Below, one piece after another: positions 1 to 9,233 of a stretch of 64,000 bases of DNA (the stretch's first letter is position 1; the number at the start of each line of letters is the position of its first letter). Made by a program: the position numbers and the translations under genes. Under the pieces are notes generated by a model that saw only the letters and a list, made by a program, of their open reading frames with translations, did not search any database and was not told where the DNA came from. Source of the stretch: Candidatus Riflebacteria bacterium HGW-Riflebacteria-1 (GTDB taxonomy: Bacteria; Muiribacteriota; Ozemobacteria; Ozemobacterales; Ozemobacteraceae); the NCBI GenBank assembly GCA_002839445.1, contig PGYB01000001.1, positions 346,735 through 410,734 on the forward strand, in the 5' to 3' direction.

Positions 1-117
1 GAGCCAAAATTTCTGGCTGGCGACGCAAACCTTATCCAGCCAGGCAAAGGGAGGGTACATAAGCGCGATTATTGCGCTACCGCTTCGCACGACGAGTGCT
101 CATTACTTCCAGCCTGA
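1..117 (+). CDS. Possible 3' end of an upstream gene (partial)
   Basis: Frame 1 is open from the window edge to a TGA at 115-117, giving 38 residues that include the stretch ANLIQPG, which resembles the end of a LysM repeat (NLIxPGQ). A second frame is also open over most of this stretch, and an 8-bp inverted repeat lies inside it, so coding is uncertain. It could equally be intergenic sequence ahead of the secreted-protein gene at 142. Confidence 0.25.
   Translation, partial: EPKFLAGDANLIQPGKGRVHKRDYCATASHDECSLLPA
13..43 (+). repeat. Inverted repeat, 8-bp arms
   Basis: CTGGCTGG (13-20) pairs with CCAGCCAG (36-43) around a 15-nt loop. There is no T-tract after it, so it is not an obvious intrinsic terminator. 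Its role is unknown. Confidence 0.4.
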
Positions 118-141
118 AAATTGACATCAACGGAGAGAATT

Positions 142-2196
142 ATGAAACAGAACTGTATGAAAAGCTTTTGCCTGATTGCCATTATTGTTTTCAGCACATT
201 TGGCCAGGCGTGGGCCGCCGAAGGGCTGCAGGCCGTCATCAAGACGACCACCGGCAACACCATCACCGTGACTTCGATCGCGCCTGACGGCCGCATCGAG
301 TTTACCCCCGAAGGCGGTACAAAGACGAAAGTTTTATTCAAGGATATTGCCAGCATCGAATGGAGCTCAGACCCTCGCGAGCATACCATCACCACTCATG
401 ATGGCAAAGTTCAGAAAGTGACGCGTGCCTGGATATTTGCCGGCAATAGCGCCTACATGAGCTTCACCGGCACCGACCAGAATGGCGAAGATGCCAACGG
501 TACTATTTCCGGTTCAGATATCGCTTCGATAGTATTCAGCAAAGCGGCGGCCACACCGGCACAGTCCGAAACCAAAGCAGCCGAAACTGCCGCAGCAGAA
601 CCGGCCAAAACAGCAAGCACACCAGCAGCCAACCAGACTGCCAGCACGCCAGCAGCAGATTTGACTGCCAGACCGAAGACGCCTTCCAAACGCCTGCCAA
701 CCGGCAATCTCGACTACTGCTACGATCAGATTACTGAGTTTGACAAGAATATCGATGTTATTATCGACAAATACAACAGATTCAAGTCACAAGGAAAGCT
801 GTATGAGCCCTGCAAAGCCAGAGGAAGCCTGGATTCCTGGAACTGGCTGAGCCTGCAGATCGAAATTCAGTGGCTGTTCAGTGACATCATTGGCTATTAT
901 TACAGCGCACTGCAGGACGGTTGGGAAACGACTGACCCCGATGTTACCCCATTACATGAAAAAATTCGCAACGCCTTCAAAAAGGCTGAACAGGTCGGTT
1001 ACTGGACCTGTGCCGATACAGCCGAAAAGCCCGACGCCGCCCGCCCGGAATTTTTCAAAAACTGGGACAAAATACGCCTCAATGCCTTCGAAGCCATGAT
1101 TCTGACCACTCAGATGAACAACGCTCAGCAGGGTCAGGAACTCATGGAAGATGTCAAAAGCCGCCTGGCCAGCGCCGAAAAGTATTTCGCCCAGGAAGGT
1201 GCTGAGCCGCACCCGGCACTGCTTCGCCTGAAAACTGAAGTGGCCCGCCTCGAAAGCGAATGCGAATCTGCCTTCAAATCGGTCGGAAACGCCAAAGACG
1301 CTGCATATGCTGCCTGGGAAGCTCTTAGGGCAGAACGTCAGCGCCTGAACGACATTATGTACAAGATTGAAAACGGTCAGATTCATCCTAACGACCACGA
1401 AAGCTTCATCGAAGAACTTGAAAAGTTTGAGAAAACCGAGTCAGCAGTTATGCGCGAAAAAATCGAAGCTCTCGGCAAAACCTGTGGCAACAATCTTGAG
1501 AATCTTGAAGCTGCCATGGAAGCACTTCTCGGCAAGAATCCATCCGGCTGGGACTGGAGCGCCGAAGTTAAGCATTTCGACAAAATCAGCAAGGCCATCT
1601 CTCCCCTGCGCCAAAGCGTTGGCGAAGACATCGCCGGCATCGCCGAGCGTGACCTCAATGGCATGAGCTCTTTCGACGAAGCGATCCGCCCCACAATGTT
1701 TGAAAAGCTGAAAACGCTTGTTCAGCTGGGTTTGCGCTATGATCCACACAACTCCGCGCTGATTGAACTCGCTCCCAGGGTCGAAGAAGCCACTGCCGGC
1801 GACGCCGCCGCGGTTCAAAAGCAGATTGCCGAACGTCAGTGGCCCGGCGATCACAAAGGTTTTTCAGGACCCGGCACCCCAGCCGAGCTCAACCAGGCGG
1901 CGCTTGATTACTTCAACTCCACCTGCAAACCCACCGAAAAAGCTCTCAAAGCCTGCATCGTCGAGCCCGACTGGTATTGCTTCAAGCGCAATATTTTCGG
2001 CCAGCCGATACAGTGGGCGCTGACCTTCTGGGTTGCCGTCGATGTCGAAGGTGAAACCAGCAGCGATATCGTCTATGCCTGGAGTATTTCCTTCCTGACC
2101 GAAGAAAATGTCGGAGTTGAAAAAGCTCCTCCATTCAAATTGGCTGCCTTCAACATCAAGCAGAAAATGAAACGCGCCAACGTACCCGGCCTCTAA
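142..2196 (+). CDS. Secreted 684-aa protein of unknown function
   Basis: I do not recognise the family. The ATG at 142 is preceded by GGAGAG and begins a clear Sec signal peptide (MKQNCMKSFCLIAIIVFS, cleavage near AWA-AEG), so I prefer it to the upstream in-frame start at 121. Residues about 30-75 form a short beta-rich segment of the type V-x-G-x-x-I-x-V, ending in KDIASIEW; similar segments open the two DUF3857 proteins at 54784 and 56877. Residues about 140-185 are an Ala/Thr/Pro/Glu-rich linker. The remaining 500 residues are mostly charged, helical sequence with many Trp. The product is probably periplasmic or surface-associated. It appears monocistronic: a strong terminator follows directly. 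Confidence 0.8.
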   Translation: MKQNCMKSFCLIAIIVFSTFGQAWAAEGLQAVIKTTTGNTITVTSIAPDGRIEFTPEGGTKTKVLFKDIASIEWSSDPREHTITTHDGKVQKVTRAWIFAGNSAYMSFTGTDQNGEDANGTISGSDIASIVFSKAAATPAQSETKAAETAAAEPAKTASTPAANQTASTPAADLTARPKTPSKRLPTGNLDYCYDQITEFDKNIDVIIDKYNRFKSQGKLYEPCKARGSLDSWNWLSLQIEIQWLFSDIIGYYYSALQDGWETTDPDVTPLHEKIRNAFKKAEQVGYWTCADTAEKPDAARPEFFKNWDKIRLNAFEAMILTTQMNNAQQGQELMEDVKSRLASAEKYFAQEGAEPHPALLRLKTEVARLESECESAFKSVGNAKDAAYAAWEALRAERQRLNDIMYKIENGQIHPNDHESFIEELEKFEKTESAVMREKIEALGKTCGNNLENLEAAMEALLGKNPSGWDWSAEVKHFDKISKAISPLRQSVGEDIAGIAERDLNGMSSFDEAIRPTMFEKLKTLVQLGLRYDPHNSALIELAPRVEEATAGDAAAVQKQIAERQWPGDHKGFSGPGTPAELNQAALDYFNSTCKPTEKALKACIVEPDWYCFKRNIFGQPIQWALTFWVAVDVEGETSSDIVYAWSISFLTEENVGVEKAPPFKLAAFNIKQKMKRANVPGL

Positions 2197-2211
2197 TCGC
2201 TTTTCCAAAAA

Positions 2212-2250
2212 AGAGGGCAGCTTCAAGTCGAAGCCTGCCCTCTTTTTTTT
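2212..2250 (+). terminator. Intrinsic terminator after the secreted protein
   Basis: AGAGGGCAG (2212-2220) pairs with CTGCCCTCT (2235-2243). An inner CTTC/GAAG helix extends the stem and a run of T follows to 2250. Confidence 0.9.
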
Positions 2251-2280
2251 ACAAACTCCGCCCCAGTTGTTCACAAAAAA

Positions 2281-2309
2281 TTGCAGCCGAAGCATAACTC
2301 GTTTATAAT
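2281..2309 (+). promoter_or_regulatory. Sigma70-type promoter of the permease gene
   Basis: TTGCAG (2281-2286), a 17-bp spacer, then a consensus TATAAT (2304-2309). Transcription would start near 2316, leaving only about 30 nt of leader, so there is no room for a pyrR-type attenuator. The decamer AGTTGTTCAC occurs on both sides of the promoter (about 2263 and 2325). Confidence 0.65.
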
Positions 2310-2346
2310 TGCCGCAATTTACCAAGTTGTTCACGGGAGGGCCAGC

Positions 2347-3615
2347 ATGAATCAGGAAAACCACATTGTTGATGACGGCATCATTGCCGAAGGAGTCGAA
2401 CTGCCGCTGGGCAAAAAGCTCATCCTCGGTCTGCAGCACGCCTTCACCATGTTTGGCGCCACAGTTCTGGTTCCACTGATCACTGGCCTTGACGTTTCGG
2501 TCGCACTGTTTATGGCCGGAGTTGGCACCCTTGTCTTTCATCTGGTAACCGGCGGCCGAGTCCCGGTTTTTCTTGGTTCATCATTCGCCTTTATCGCGCC
2601 TCTGGCGGCCGTAACCGGCGCTTTCGGCAGCGACGCCTTCAAGCCCGAAATGATGCCTTATGCCCTTGGCGGCGCTTTTGTCGCCGGCCTGATGTATTTT
2701 ATCCTAGCCGGCCTTGTCTACGCCTACGGTTATCAGAAAGTAGTATCTTTCTTCCCACCAGTGGTTACCGGCCCGATCATCATGGTTATCGGCCTGAAAC
2801 TTGCGCCGGTCGCCATCAACATGGCCAGCACCGGCTGGCTTCTCGCAATAATCAGCTTCACCATAGTTACCTGCGTCAGCATTTTCGCCCGAGGTTTTCT
2901 CAAGGTCCTGCCGGTTCTCTGCGGACTGATTGGCGGTTATCTGGCAGCAATTCTGCTGGGCAAAGTCGATTTCAGCCAGATGATGAGCAGCGGCTGGCTG
3001 GCCTGTCCGGGCTTTATCATGGCAAAATTCGATCTGCAGATAATAATGCTCGTCGCTCCCGTCGCCATCGCTACCATGGTTGAGCACATCGGCGATGTGC
3101 TTGCCATCGGCGAAACCGTTAAAAAACGCTTTATCGAAGAACCCGGTTTGCATCGCACCCTGATCGGCGACGGCCTGGCCACCGCCCTCTCGACATTTTT
3201 CGGCGGGCCGCCGAACACAACCTATTCCGAAAACACCGGCGTTATCGCGCTGACCAAAGTCCACAATCCTCTGGTCATGAGAATCGCTGCCGTTTTCGCT
3301 ATCATCATGGGTATAGTACCCAAGCTTGGCTGCATTATTTCTACCATCCCCTCAGCAGTTGTCGGCGGCATCTCTATCATACTCTTCGGCATGATCGCGG
3401 CAATCGGCGCTAGAAGCCTGATCGAAAACCGCATTGACCTAAGTCAGCCGCGCAACCTGATCATCGTCGCCGTCATTCTCGTGCTCGGCCTGGGCGGCGC
3501 CGCGCTGCCCGTCGAAATCGGCTCAATCAGCTTCAAAGTCGAAGGCATGGCTCTGGCCGCCATAATCGGCATTTTCCTCAACAAACTCCTGCCCGAAACA
3601 ACCTGCAAAGAATGA
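2347..3615 (+). CDS. uraA: NCS2-family uracil/xanthine permease
   Basis: This is an inner-membrane nucleobase:cation symporter of 422 aa, a normal length for UraA. The start at 2347 follows GGGAGG, and the family N-terminus (LGLQHAFTMFGATVLVPLI) comes about 20 residues in. The signature NTTYSENTGVIALT lies near residue 292, and the protein has about a dozen hydrophobic segments. In the family the SEN motif helps bind the pyrimidine or purine. The N-T-T-Y-S-E-N form is typical of uracil permeases, so uracil is the likely substrate, but xanthine cannot be excluded from sequence. It has its own promoter and no co-directional partner. Confidence 0.88.
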   Translation: MNQENHIVDDGIIAEGVELPLGKKLILGLQHAFTMFGATVLVPLITGLDVSVALFMAGVGTLVFHLVTGGRVPVFLGSSFAFIAPLAAVTGAFGSDAFKPEMMPYALGGAFVAGLMYFILAGLVYAYGYQKVVSFFPPVVTGPIIMVIGLKLAPVAINMASTGWLLAIISFTIVTCVSIFARGFLKVLPVLCGLIGGYLAAILLGKVDFSQMMSSGWLACPGFIMAKFDLQIIMLVAPVAIATMVEHIGDVLAIGETVKKRFIEEPGLHRTLIGDGLATALSTFFGGPPNTTYSENTGVIALTKVHNPLVMRIAAVFAIIMGIVPKLGCIISTIPSAVVGGISIILFGMIAAIGARSLIENRIDLSQPRNLIIVAVILVLGLGGAALPVEIGSISFKVEGMALAAIIGIFLNKLLPETTCKE

Positions 3616-3659
3616 TCTGCCGCGAACTCGATTAAAAGCGAGACTCCGAATGACAGCTG

Positions 3660-4232
3660 TCAGCGTTCGTCGACAATTCTGTAATGCGTTATTGTCGATA
3701 TCTCAAATGTTTTCAAAACACTTTTTTTAACCAGAGACTTGAGAAGTTTTTCAAGAGCGCTTTTCAAGGGTTCTTTTGCCTTCTCCATTAATCCATAAAT
3801 TGACAACTGGTCTTTCTTGCACTTGCAGAAAATATTGATAACAGCCCTCTCATCTCTACTCAGACTGCTGATTTTGCCTCTTAACCGTCGATGGATTTCA
3901 CTTGTAAATTCCTTCTGCCTTTTTTTAAAAAACCGCAGCAGGTCGTTCAGCTCTTCTTCAGAAAGCTCGACATATACGTCCTCGTCAGACTCGTTGCATA
4001 TCTCGTTATCAACGTAGCGGTTGCGCTTATAAATTGTTCTGCACCTGCGGCAGCGAATAATCGAAAAATAAAAACCTTCATCGTACAATACTCTGAACTT
4101 TTTGAATTCTTCCGGCGGCACACGATCAAGATGGTAATCAACCTCATAGTGACTACCTGTCTTTTTGCAGAATTCACATTTCTGGGAAGCTGCCGTCGCG
4201 GCTTCTGGTCGCTTATTCTTTTTTTCTGCCAT
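3660..4232 (-). CDS. Hypothetical zinc-finger protein, 190 aa
   Basis: I do not recognise the family. It has a CEFC motif near residue 19 and a CRRC motif about 45 residues later (IIRCRRCRTIYKR), together a plausible four-Cys zinc site. The middle is acidic (SEEELNDLLRFFKKRQKEF) and a basic C-terminal region resembles a winged helix (KSLVKKSVLKTFEIS). I chose the ATG at 4232 because AGGTG lies 6 nt upstream. A GTG at 4241 overlaps the stop of the preceding ankyrin gene but has no ribosome site. The tight spacing implies an operon with that gene. Confidence 0.7.
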   Translation of the reverse strand: MAEKKNKRPEAATAASQKCEFCKKTGSHYEVDYHLDRVPPEEFKKFRVLYDEGFYFSIIRCRRCRTIYKRNRYVDNEICNESDEDVYVELSEEELNDLLRFFKKRQKEFTSEIHRRLRGKISSLSRDERAVINIFCKCKKDQLSIYGLMEKAKEPLKSALEKLLKSLVKKSVLKTFEISTITHYRIVDER

Positions 4233-4237
4233 AGCGT

Positions 4238-5620
4238 TCACCTGTGTAATGAGCTTAATATTCTCTGGTAAACGGTCACTTCGGTCTCGTTTGTTGATGA
4301 ATAGGATCTGTTAGTATCATAAAGAAACTTCAGTGCATCTTCATCGCTGTTAAAGGTCGAAACAACCGGCGGTGTGGCACCTTCGATATAGTCTTCAAAC
4401 AAATACGCCGCGCCACGGCACGAAAAAATAGAGTAGCCTTCCTTGTTAGAGCTATACTGATGCATTCCGGCCCGGAGATTCTCGATAATAGCTTCTTTTA
4501 TCTTGCTTATGCCAGCGCTTTCAGACCTTTTGTCGTATTCAACCAGCGCCTGCGGGTCGATATGACTGGCTGTTTTGAGAAAACCTTTATCCAAAGCGAT
4601 ATCCAGTGCGGTCTTTCCCGAAGCGTCCCGAACATCTTTTCTGGCGCAATGATCTACCAGAGCCTTTACTACCAGCTCCTTGTCGCAGCGGACAGCAAGC
4701 AGCAGAGCCGTGTCGCCATCGGCATTCATAGCATCAGGGTCAGCTCCTCGCTCAATCAGGCAGATTGTGGTTCTTTCATCACCAGCCAGCTGGAATCTTG
4801 CGTTTACATGCAGTGGACTGTCGCCCATAGAATTGAGCAGATTCACGTCGGCACCAGCTTCAATAAGCAACTGAACTGCTTCGGGATCTACGCTGACCCT
4901 GGCAATCAGATGCAATGAAGAATTGCCGTCATTGTTCACCGCCAGCGCCGAAGCGCCATATTCAAGCAGCAGTGCGACACCTTCGCGAACCGGTTTGCCA
5001 GCACAGTATTTGAGTAGAGCGTTGTTGCCTTGAGAATCGCGATCGTCAGGCCTGGCGCCATGTGACAACATCAGCCTTAAATCTTCTGGTTGCGAGTATG
5101 CAACCTTGTTCAACCAGACTGTCGAAACATTACCGTCTGTATAATGAATTATTTCATTTACATCAGCGCCGCGTTCGAGAAAAAACCGCATGATATCGCG
5201 GTCGTAAATGTGGGTAGCAGATTGAAGCGCCGCAAAACCAAGTTTGTCATGCATGTTGATGTCGGCGCCGCGCTCAACCAACTCTCTAATCTTGGCCAGA
5301 TCTGGTTTATTCGAGATACCAGCACAGGCATCAAGAAAGCACTCATTGATCTCAGCAGGCGTCAACTTTGTATAATCAACAGGCTGACCATATTCCCTGA
5401 TGAATTTTTCCAGCGCAACCTGAGCATCTCGGTAGTGCTGCTTTGCAGTCTCATTACCCGCACCAGCTTCGATAATTATATGCTGAAAAACCTGACGCAG
5501 ATCAGAAATTTTCAACGGAATGTCATTCGCCTGCAAAAGGTTTTCGCAGGCATCATAACGCTCAAAATAATCATCCGAAAGAACCGCTTCAAAGTCAGTC
5601 TGACTACCTTTAATTTCCAT
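4238..5620 (-). CDS. Ankyrin-repeat protein, 460 aa
   Basis: A soluble protein with no signal peptide. From about residue 85 to 350 it carries roughly eight ankyrin repeats, visible as recurring G-x-T/S-A/P-L-H and GAD/GADPN units (for example LIEAGADVNLLNSMGDSPLHV, cut here into its consensus parts). The N-terminal 80 residues and the C-terminal 100 residues are unique. Ankyrin repeats mediate protein-protein contacts; the target is unknown. Start at 5620 after GGAGG. It is the first gene of a two-gene minus-strand unit with the zinc-finger protein. Confidence 0.85.
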   Translation of the reverse strand: MEIKGSQTDFEAVLSDDYFERYDACENLLQANDIPLKISDLRQVFQHIIIEAGAGNETAKQHYRDAQVALEKFIREYGQPVDYTKLTPAEINECFLDACAGISNKPDLAKIRELVERGADINMHDKLGFAALQSATHIYDRDIMRFFLERGADVNEIIHYTDGNVSTVWLNKVAYSQPEDLRLMLSHGARPDDRDSQGNNALLKYCAGKPVREGVALLLEYGASALAVNNDGNSSLHLIARVSVDPEAVQLLIEAGADVNLLNSMGDSPLHVNARFQLAGDERTTICLIERGADPDAMNADGDTALLLAVRCDKELVVKALVDHCARKDVRDASGKTALDIALDKGFLKTASHIDPQALVEYDKRSESAGISKIKEAIIENLRAGMHQYSSNKEGYSIFSCRGAAYLFEDYIEGATPPVVSTFNSDEDALKFLYDTNRSYSSTNETEVTVYQRILSSLHR

Positions 5621-5634
5621 CTCGCCTCCAGATT

Positions 5635-5808
5635 TTAATCACATAGATCAACTGCCGATGCCGCAGCATTGGGGACAAGTGCATTTGGCATGCGCATCTC
5701 TAATTGCTGAAGCCAGTAAGAGCTGCCTGATCCCGCCGAGAGCCCGGAGCAGGCAGTATACCAGTTCTTGAACTCATTTGTGGAAAAGAAATCAAACACC
5801 GCAACCAT
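5635..5808 (-). pseudogene. Possible frame-broken small Cys-rich ORF
   Basis: Just after galT on the same strand two frames look protein-like. One runs from an ATG at 5808 (MVAVFDFFSTNEFKNWYTA...) to 5635. The other (5773 to the stop at 5648) has no start but ends LASAIRDAHAKCTCPQCC-GIGS, a CxCxxCC zinc-like tail. A single frameshift would join the first half of one to the second half of the other. No ribosome site is visible. This may be a decayed gene or chance. Confidence 0.3.
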
Positions 5809-5812
5809 TGAA

Positions 5813-6823
5813 TCAGACCGTGACAGGCAGCGGCAAATCGGCAGCCCTGAGAGTTTCGGCGCTATGCTCCGGAACAGAACTGTTGATGTACATACCGGTA
5901 CCCAGCTCAAAACCAGCCGCTTTTGCGATGCGCGGAACGATGGCCAGATACCAGTGAAATTGCGGCAAATCCGCTTCCTGTGGCGACAACGAACGAATGA
6001 CAAAATTGTAGGAGGGATTGTGCAGCGCGGTGTAAAGTTTGCCCAGCACGCTGTTCAACAAGCTCGCCAGGTCGGTCATCGCATTCTCGCTGATTGTCGA
6101 GAAACACGCCGAGTGGACCTTCGGAAATATCCAGACATGATAGGGCGAGAGCGAAGCAAATGGAATAAACGCGACAAAGTGCTCTGTTTCAGCCACCAGA
6201 CGTTTCTGCTCTGCTATCTCTTCGGTCATAGTTCTGCAAAACAGGCATTTGCCGGTTTCGCGATACGATCTTTCAGCAAGCTCAATACGTTGCACAACCT
6301 GCCCGGGAACCACCGGGGTGCCGACAATCTGCGAATGCGGGTGTTCAAGCGATGTCCCGGCTTCGGGCCCGTGATTCTTATACAGAATTACGTGTTTAAC
6401 CCGCGGATCTTCATAAAAATTCAAAAAGCGGTTGCGATAAACCGAAAGCAGGTCGACAGTTTGCTGCGTGCTGTGAAAAGCCATAAAATGATTGTGCCGC
6501 GGCGATTCAATGATAACCTCGTGCCTGCCCACACCGTTGATTGTTCTGCGGGCATTATTAAGCGCAACCGGCTCACCAGTAAAAGACAGCGCAGAAAACT
6601 TGTTGCGCACTGCACGGATGCGCCAGCCACCTTCCGCATCAGAGATTCTAAACTCTTCGTCAGGAGCGATATGCTCGTTACCCCGACAAAACGGGCATGA
6701 ATCAAGATACTCCGGAACACTGGCCTTGGCAGCTGCATCAGAAAAATTCATCGGGCGTTTCGAGCGCTCGACCGCTATAATCACCCAGTCTCCGGTAATC
6801 GCATTGTAACGAATTTCCGACAT
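5813..6823 (-). CDS. galT: Galactose-1-phosphate uridylyltransferase family
   Basis: The enzyme transfers UMP between UDP-glucose and galactose-1-phosphate in the Leloir pathway. The protein is 336 aa, a normal length. It shows the zinc pair CPFC (43-46) with RGNE, the active-site HPHSQ (161-165, the second His being the usual nucleophile), a second CLFC pair (193-196), and QFHWY (288-292). Start at 6823 after GGGAGG. No other Leloir gene lies nearby, so in this organism it may work in sugar-nucleotide metabolism generally; some relatives act as ADP-glucose phosphorylases. Confidence 0.87.
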   Translation of the reverse strand: MSEIRYNAITGDWVIIAVERSKRPMNFSDAAAKASVPEYLDSCPFCRGNEHIAPDEEFRISDAEGGWRIRAVRNKFSALSFTGEPVALNNARRTINGVGRHEVIIESPRHNHFMAFHSTQQTVDLLSVYRNRFLNFYEDPRVKHVILYKNHGPEAGTSLEHPHSQIVGTPVVPGQVVQRIELAERSYRETGKCLFCRTMTEEIAEQKRLVAETEHFVAFIPFASLSPYHVWIFPKVHSACFSTISENAMTDLASLLNSVLGKLYTALHNPSYNFVIRSLSPQEADLPQFHWYLAIVPRIAKAAGFELGTGMYINSSVPEHSAETLRAADLPLPVTV

Positions 6824-6977
6824 TGTTTTCCTCCCTGCTCTCTCAACTCATCGCTATTTGCAATTTTCAGGTACAGCGCCTTTAAGAGCGATTCTCTCTG
6901 TCCTTTGTTGATTCTATTCCAACTGCGTCATTTAGTCAAAATCCGTGCTAAAATCATCTTGGGAAACAGGAGGACTC

Positions 6978-7427
6978 ATGAAAGAAAAGATGTTGGCCAC
7001 AATACTGGCTATGGCTCTGATTTCAGCCGGCAACACTCAGACAATTGCGACTGAGCAGGAAATTGCATCGGGCAGCAGCATGCAAACTGTCGAAGCAACA
7101 ATTGAGGACACAAAAGAGCTGCCTGCAATGCCTGTATTGGAGGAAACACAGAACATGAAATACATCATTAAAAAGTTATCGGTTCCTCATTGCAAGCGCG
7201 GCCCAGAGCGCTGCGAAATGTGCCTTAAAACAGCCGAGCCCCACTGGTGTCTGCTCGACATCGACCCACCTGAAAAAGAAACCATGCAGCGCCCGGTAAT
7301 CGAGGTCGAAATCGACGGCGAACGCCTGTTTCTCGTTTATGACGTAATAAAACGCTTCGCATCAGAAGAAGAAGCCCGTCAATTCCTGACCACTACCGAC
7401 CTATCCCCCATCAAATGGGCAGACTAA
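6978..7427 (+). CDS. Small exported protein, 149 aa
   Basis: I do not recognise it. The ATG at 6978 follows AGGAGGA and opens a signal peptide (MKEKMLATILAMALISAG). The mature part has a Cys cluster CKRGPERCEMC and a further Cys (HWCLL) between residues about 75 and 100, which could be disulfides or a metal site. It ends in a small alpha/beta region (VIEVEIDGERLFLVYDVIKRFASEEEARQFL). It is transcribed divergently from galT. Confidence 0.7.
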   Translation: MKEKMLATILAMALISAGNTQTIATEQEIASGSSMQTVEATIEDTKELPAMPVLEETQNMKYIIKKLSVPHCKRGPERCEMCLKTAEPHWCLLDIDPPEKETMQRPVIEVEIDGERLFLVYDVIKRFASEEEARQFLTTTDLSPIKWAD

Positions 7428-7523
7428 CCCACTGTCAACATTGAATTCATAGTTTCGCTGGCAAAAACAGATGCAAAATTGCTTTTATAAAAGCCTTAAC
7501 AAGGTCGCTGTTCCTATTAATGC

Positions 7524-7552
7524 TTGAATTATTGCCATGACGCCAATATACT
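7524..7552 (+). promoter_or_regulatory. Promoter of the diguanylate cyclase gene
   Basis: TTGAAT (7524-7529), 17-bp spacer, TATACT (7547-7552), 60 bp before the start codon. The palindrome CTTTTATAAAAG lies about 30 bp upstream. Confidence 0.6.
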
Positions 7553-7613
7553 TATCATGACACAACACAAATCATAGAATATCCAGACGCATTATCAAGA
7601 GAGGGAGACACCC

Positions 7614-9182
7614 ATGCCCAGCAAGCTTTCAGAACTCAAAGGCAAGGAAAAAATCAGATTTCTCAAGGAAAAATACCGCGAATTACAGCTGATTAGTAAG
7701 CTTGATCGCGTCACCGACCGCTACCGTGTGCTCGATAAGCTTATTTACAAGTCGCTAAAGATACTCGTCTCCTTTTTCAACTGTGAAATCGGCGCATTTA
7801 TGGAAGGGCAGAACATATCTCCCGCAGCGACCGAGGTGAATAGCGGTTTTATATTCGCATCATGCGTGAACGAGCACCCTGCAAGCGTTAAAGAAACAAC
7901 CAGAAAACTGCTGAATGATTTCCTTCGCGAACCCAAAGGTGGTCTGATACAGAACTTTGAAAAACCCGATGAACACAAGAGCGAAATCAAGAATTACATC
8001 ATAGTGCCGATGATTCTCAGAAATGACATTGAAGGCGCATTTTTGCTCGCCAACAGGTCTCAAGCCTTCGGCGAAAAAGACGTCGTATCTCTTCGAAACG
8101 CCTGCGCACAGCTCGACAATGCTGTTGAATTCTGCCGCTATGTCAGCGAAAACAAAGAGGCAAACCAGAGCCTGACCAGACAGAAACGCGAACTCGAAAT
8201 CCTCTACGCCATGAGCCTGAGCCTCAACCATGGCTACGACCTCGACACACTGCTGCGCAAAATTCTTGAGAACGTCATGACTCTGCTTAAAATCGACCGC
8301 GCATCAGTCATGAAATACGATGCCAAGAGCGACAACCTGCAAACCATCGCAGTAATCGGCGAAAAGCAGAATTGCCGCCTCGCTCGGCTCGCCATGGGCA
8401 AAGGCATCGCCGGCCTCGTTCTCGCTTCCGGCAAGCCGATTTTTGCGCCGCTTGGCAGCGAAGATCGACGATTTCTGCCATTTTCTGACACCGGTATAAG
8501 AGTAAAAAAAATATACTCCTTTGCCTGCATACCCTTGGTCGCGAAAGACAGCGTGATCGGTGTCATCAACTTTTCGATGCTCTCACCAAAAAAATCAATC
8601 CGCCCGAACAGCCTCGATACGCTCTCGGTAGCCTCTAACATGATTTCACTGGCTTTCCAGCGCCAGGAATTCTATCAGATGTCGATCAAAGACGAATTAA
8701 CCGGCCTGTATGCCTTCAGACATTTCAAGGACCGTCTGGCGGAAGAAAGCATGCGCTGCCGGCGCTACAAGATGGCTTTCAGCCTTATCCTGTTCGATCT
8801 CGACCATTTTAAGAGCGTTAACGACACTTACGGGCACCCATTCGGCAACGTCGTTCTCAAGGAAGTATCTGCAATTCTGATACAGAATATCAGAGTTGGC
8901 GTCGATATACCGGCGCGCTTCGGCGGCGAAGAGCTGGTGGTAATTCTACCCCACACCGACTCGGCTGGAGCCGAGATCGTAGCCCAGCGCATTCGCAAAC
9001 AGGTTGAAAGTCTGGCGCTGAGAGCCAACGATCAGCAGGTTAAAATAACCATCAGCGGCGGCATTTCCTGCTTTCCGATGCATGCCGACGATGGTGAAAC
9101 CCTGCTAAAAAAGGCTGATGAAGCCCTTTACGCGGCTAAAGATCAGGGCAGAAACCGCATTATCATCGCACCGGCACAGTAA
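7614..9182 (+). CDS. GAF-GAF-GGDEF diguanylate cyclase
   Basis: A predicted cytoplasmic c-di-GMP synthase of 522 aa. The N-terminal third (about 40-180) looks like a degenerate GAF domain. A better GAF domain (about 195-350) contains the usual MGKGIAGLVLASGKP segment. The GGDEF domain starts at DELTGLYAFRHF (360), with FDLDHFKSVND (394-404) and the active-site GGEEL (437-441), so it should be catalytic. The inhibitory RxxD site is not canonical: Arg sits four, not three, residues before the Asp (RVGVD, 427-431), so product inhibition may be lost. Start follows GAGGGAG. The ligand of the GAF domains is unknown. Confidence 0.9.
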   Translation: MPSKLSELKGKEKIRFLKEKYRELQLISKLDRVTDRYRVLDKLIYKSLKILVSFFNCEIGAFMEGQNISPAATEVNSGFIFASCVNEHPASVKETTRKLLNDFLREPKGGLIQNFEKPDEHKSEIKNYIIVPMILRNDIEGAFLLANRSQAFGEKDVVSLRNACAQLDNAVEFCRYVSENKEANQSLTRQKRELEILYAMSLSLNHGYDLDTLLRKILENVMTLLKIDRASVMKYDAKSDNLQTIAVIGEKQNCRLARLAMGKGIAGLVLASGKPIFAPLGSEDRRFLPFSDTGIRVKKIYSFACIPLVAKDSVIGVINFSMLSPKKSIRPNSLDTLSVASNMISLAFQRQEFYQMSIKDELTGLYAFRHFKDRLAEESMRCRRYKMAFSLILFDLDHFKSVNDTYGHPFGNVVLKEVSAILIQNIRVGVDIPARFGGEELVVILPHTDSAGAEIVAQRIRKQVESLALRANDQQVKITISGGISCFPMHADDGETLLKKADEALYAAKDQGRNRIIIAPAQ

Positions 9183-9233
9183 GCGCTAAAGCAACACAAA
9201 GAAAGCAGCATAAGACTGTTCCCGCAGGAAATT

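Noticed and set aside
1864..2541. Minus-strand open frame across the end of the secreted-protein gene and the permease start
   Set aside because: It runs through the strong plus-strand terminator and promoter and has no recognisable family.
5768..6700. Long plus-strand open frame opposite galT
   Set aside because: It lies fully antisense to a clear galT with intact motifs, and its sequence is basic and without domain features.
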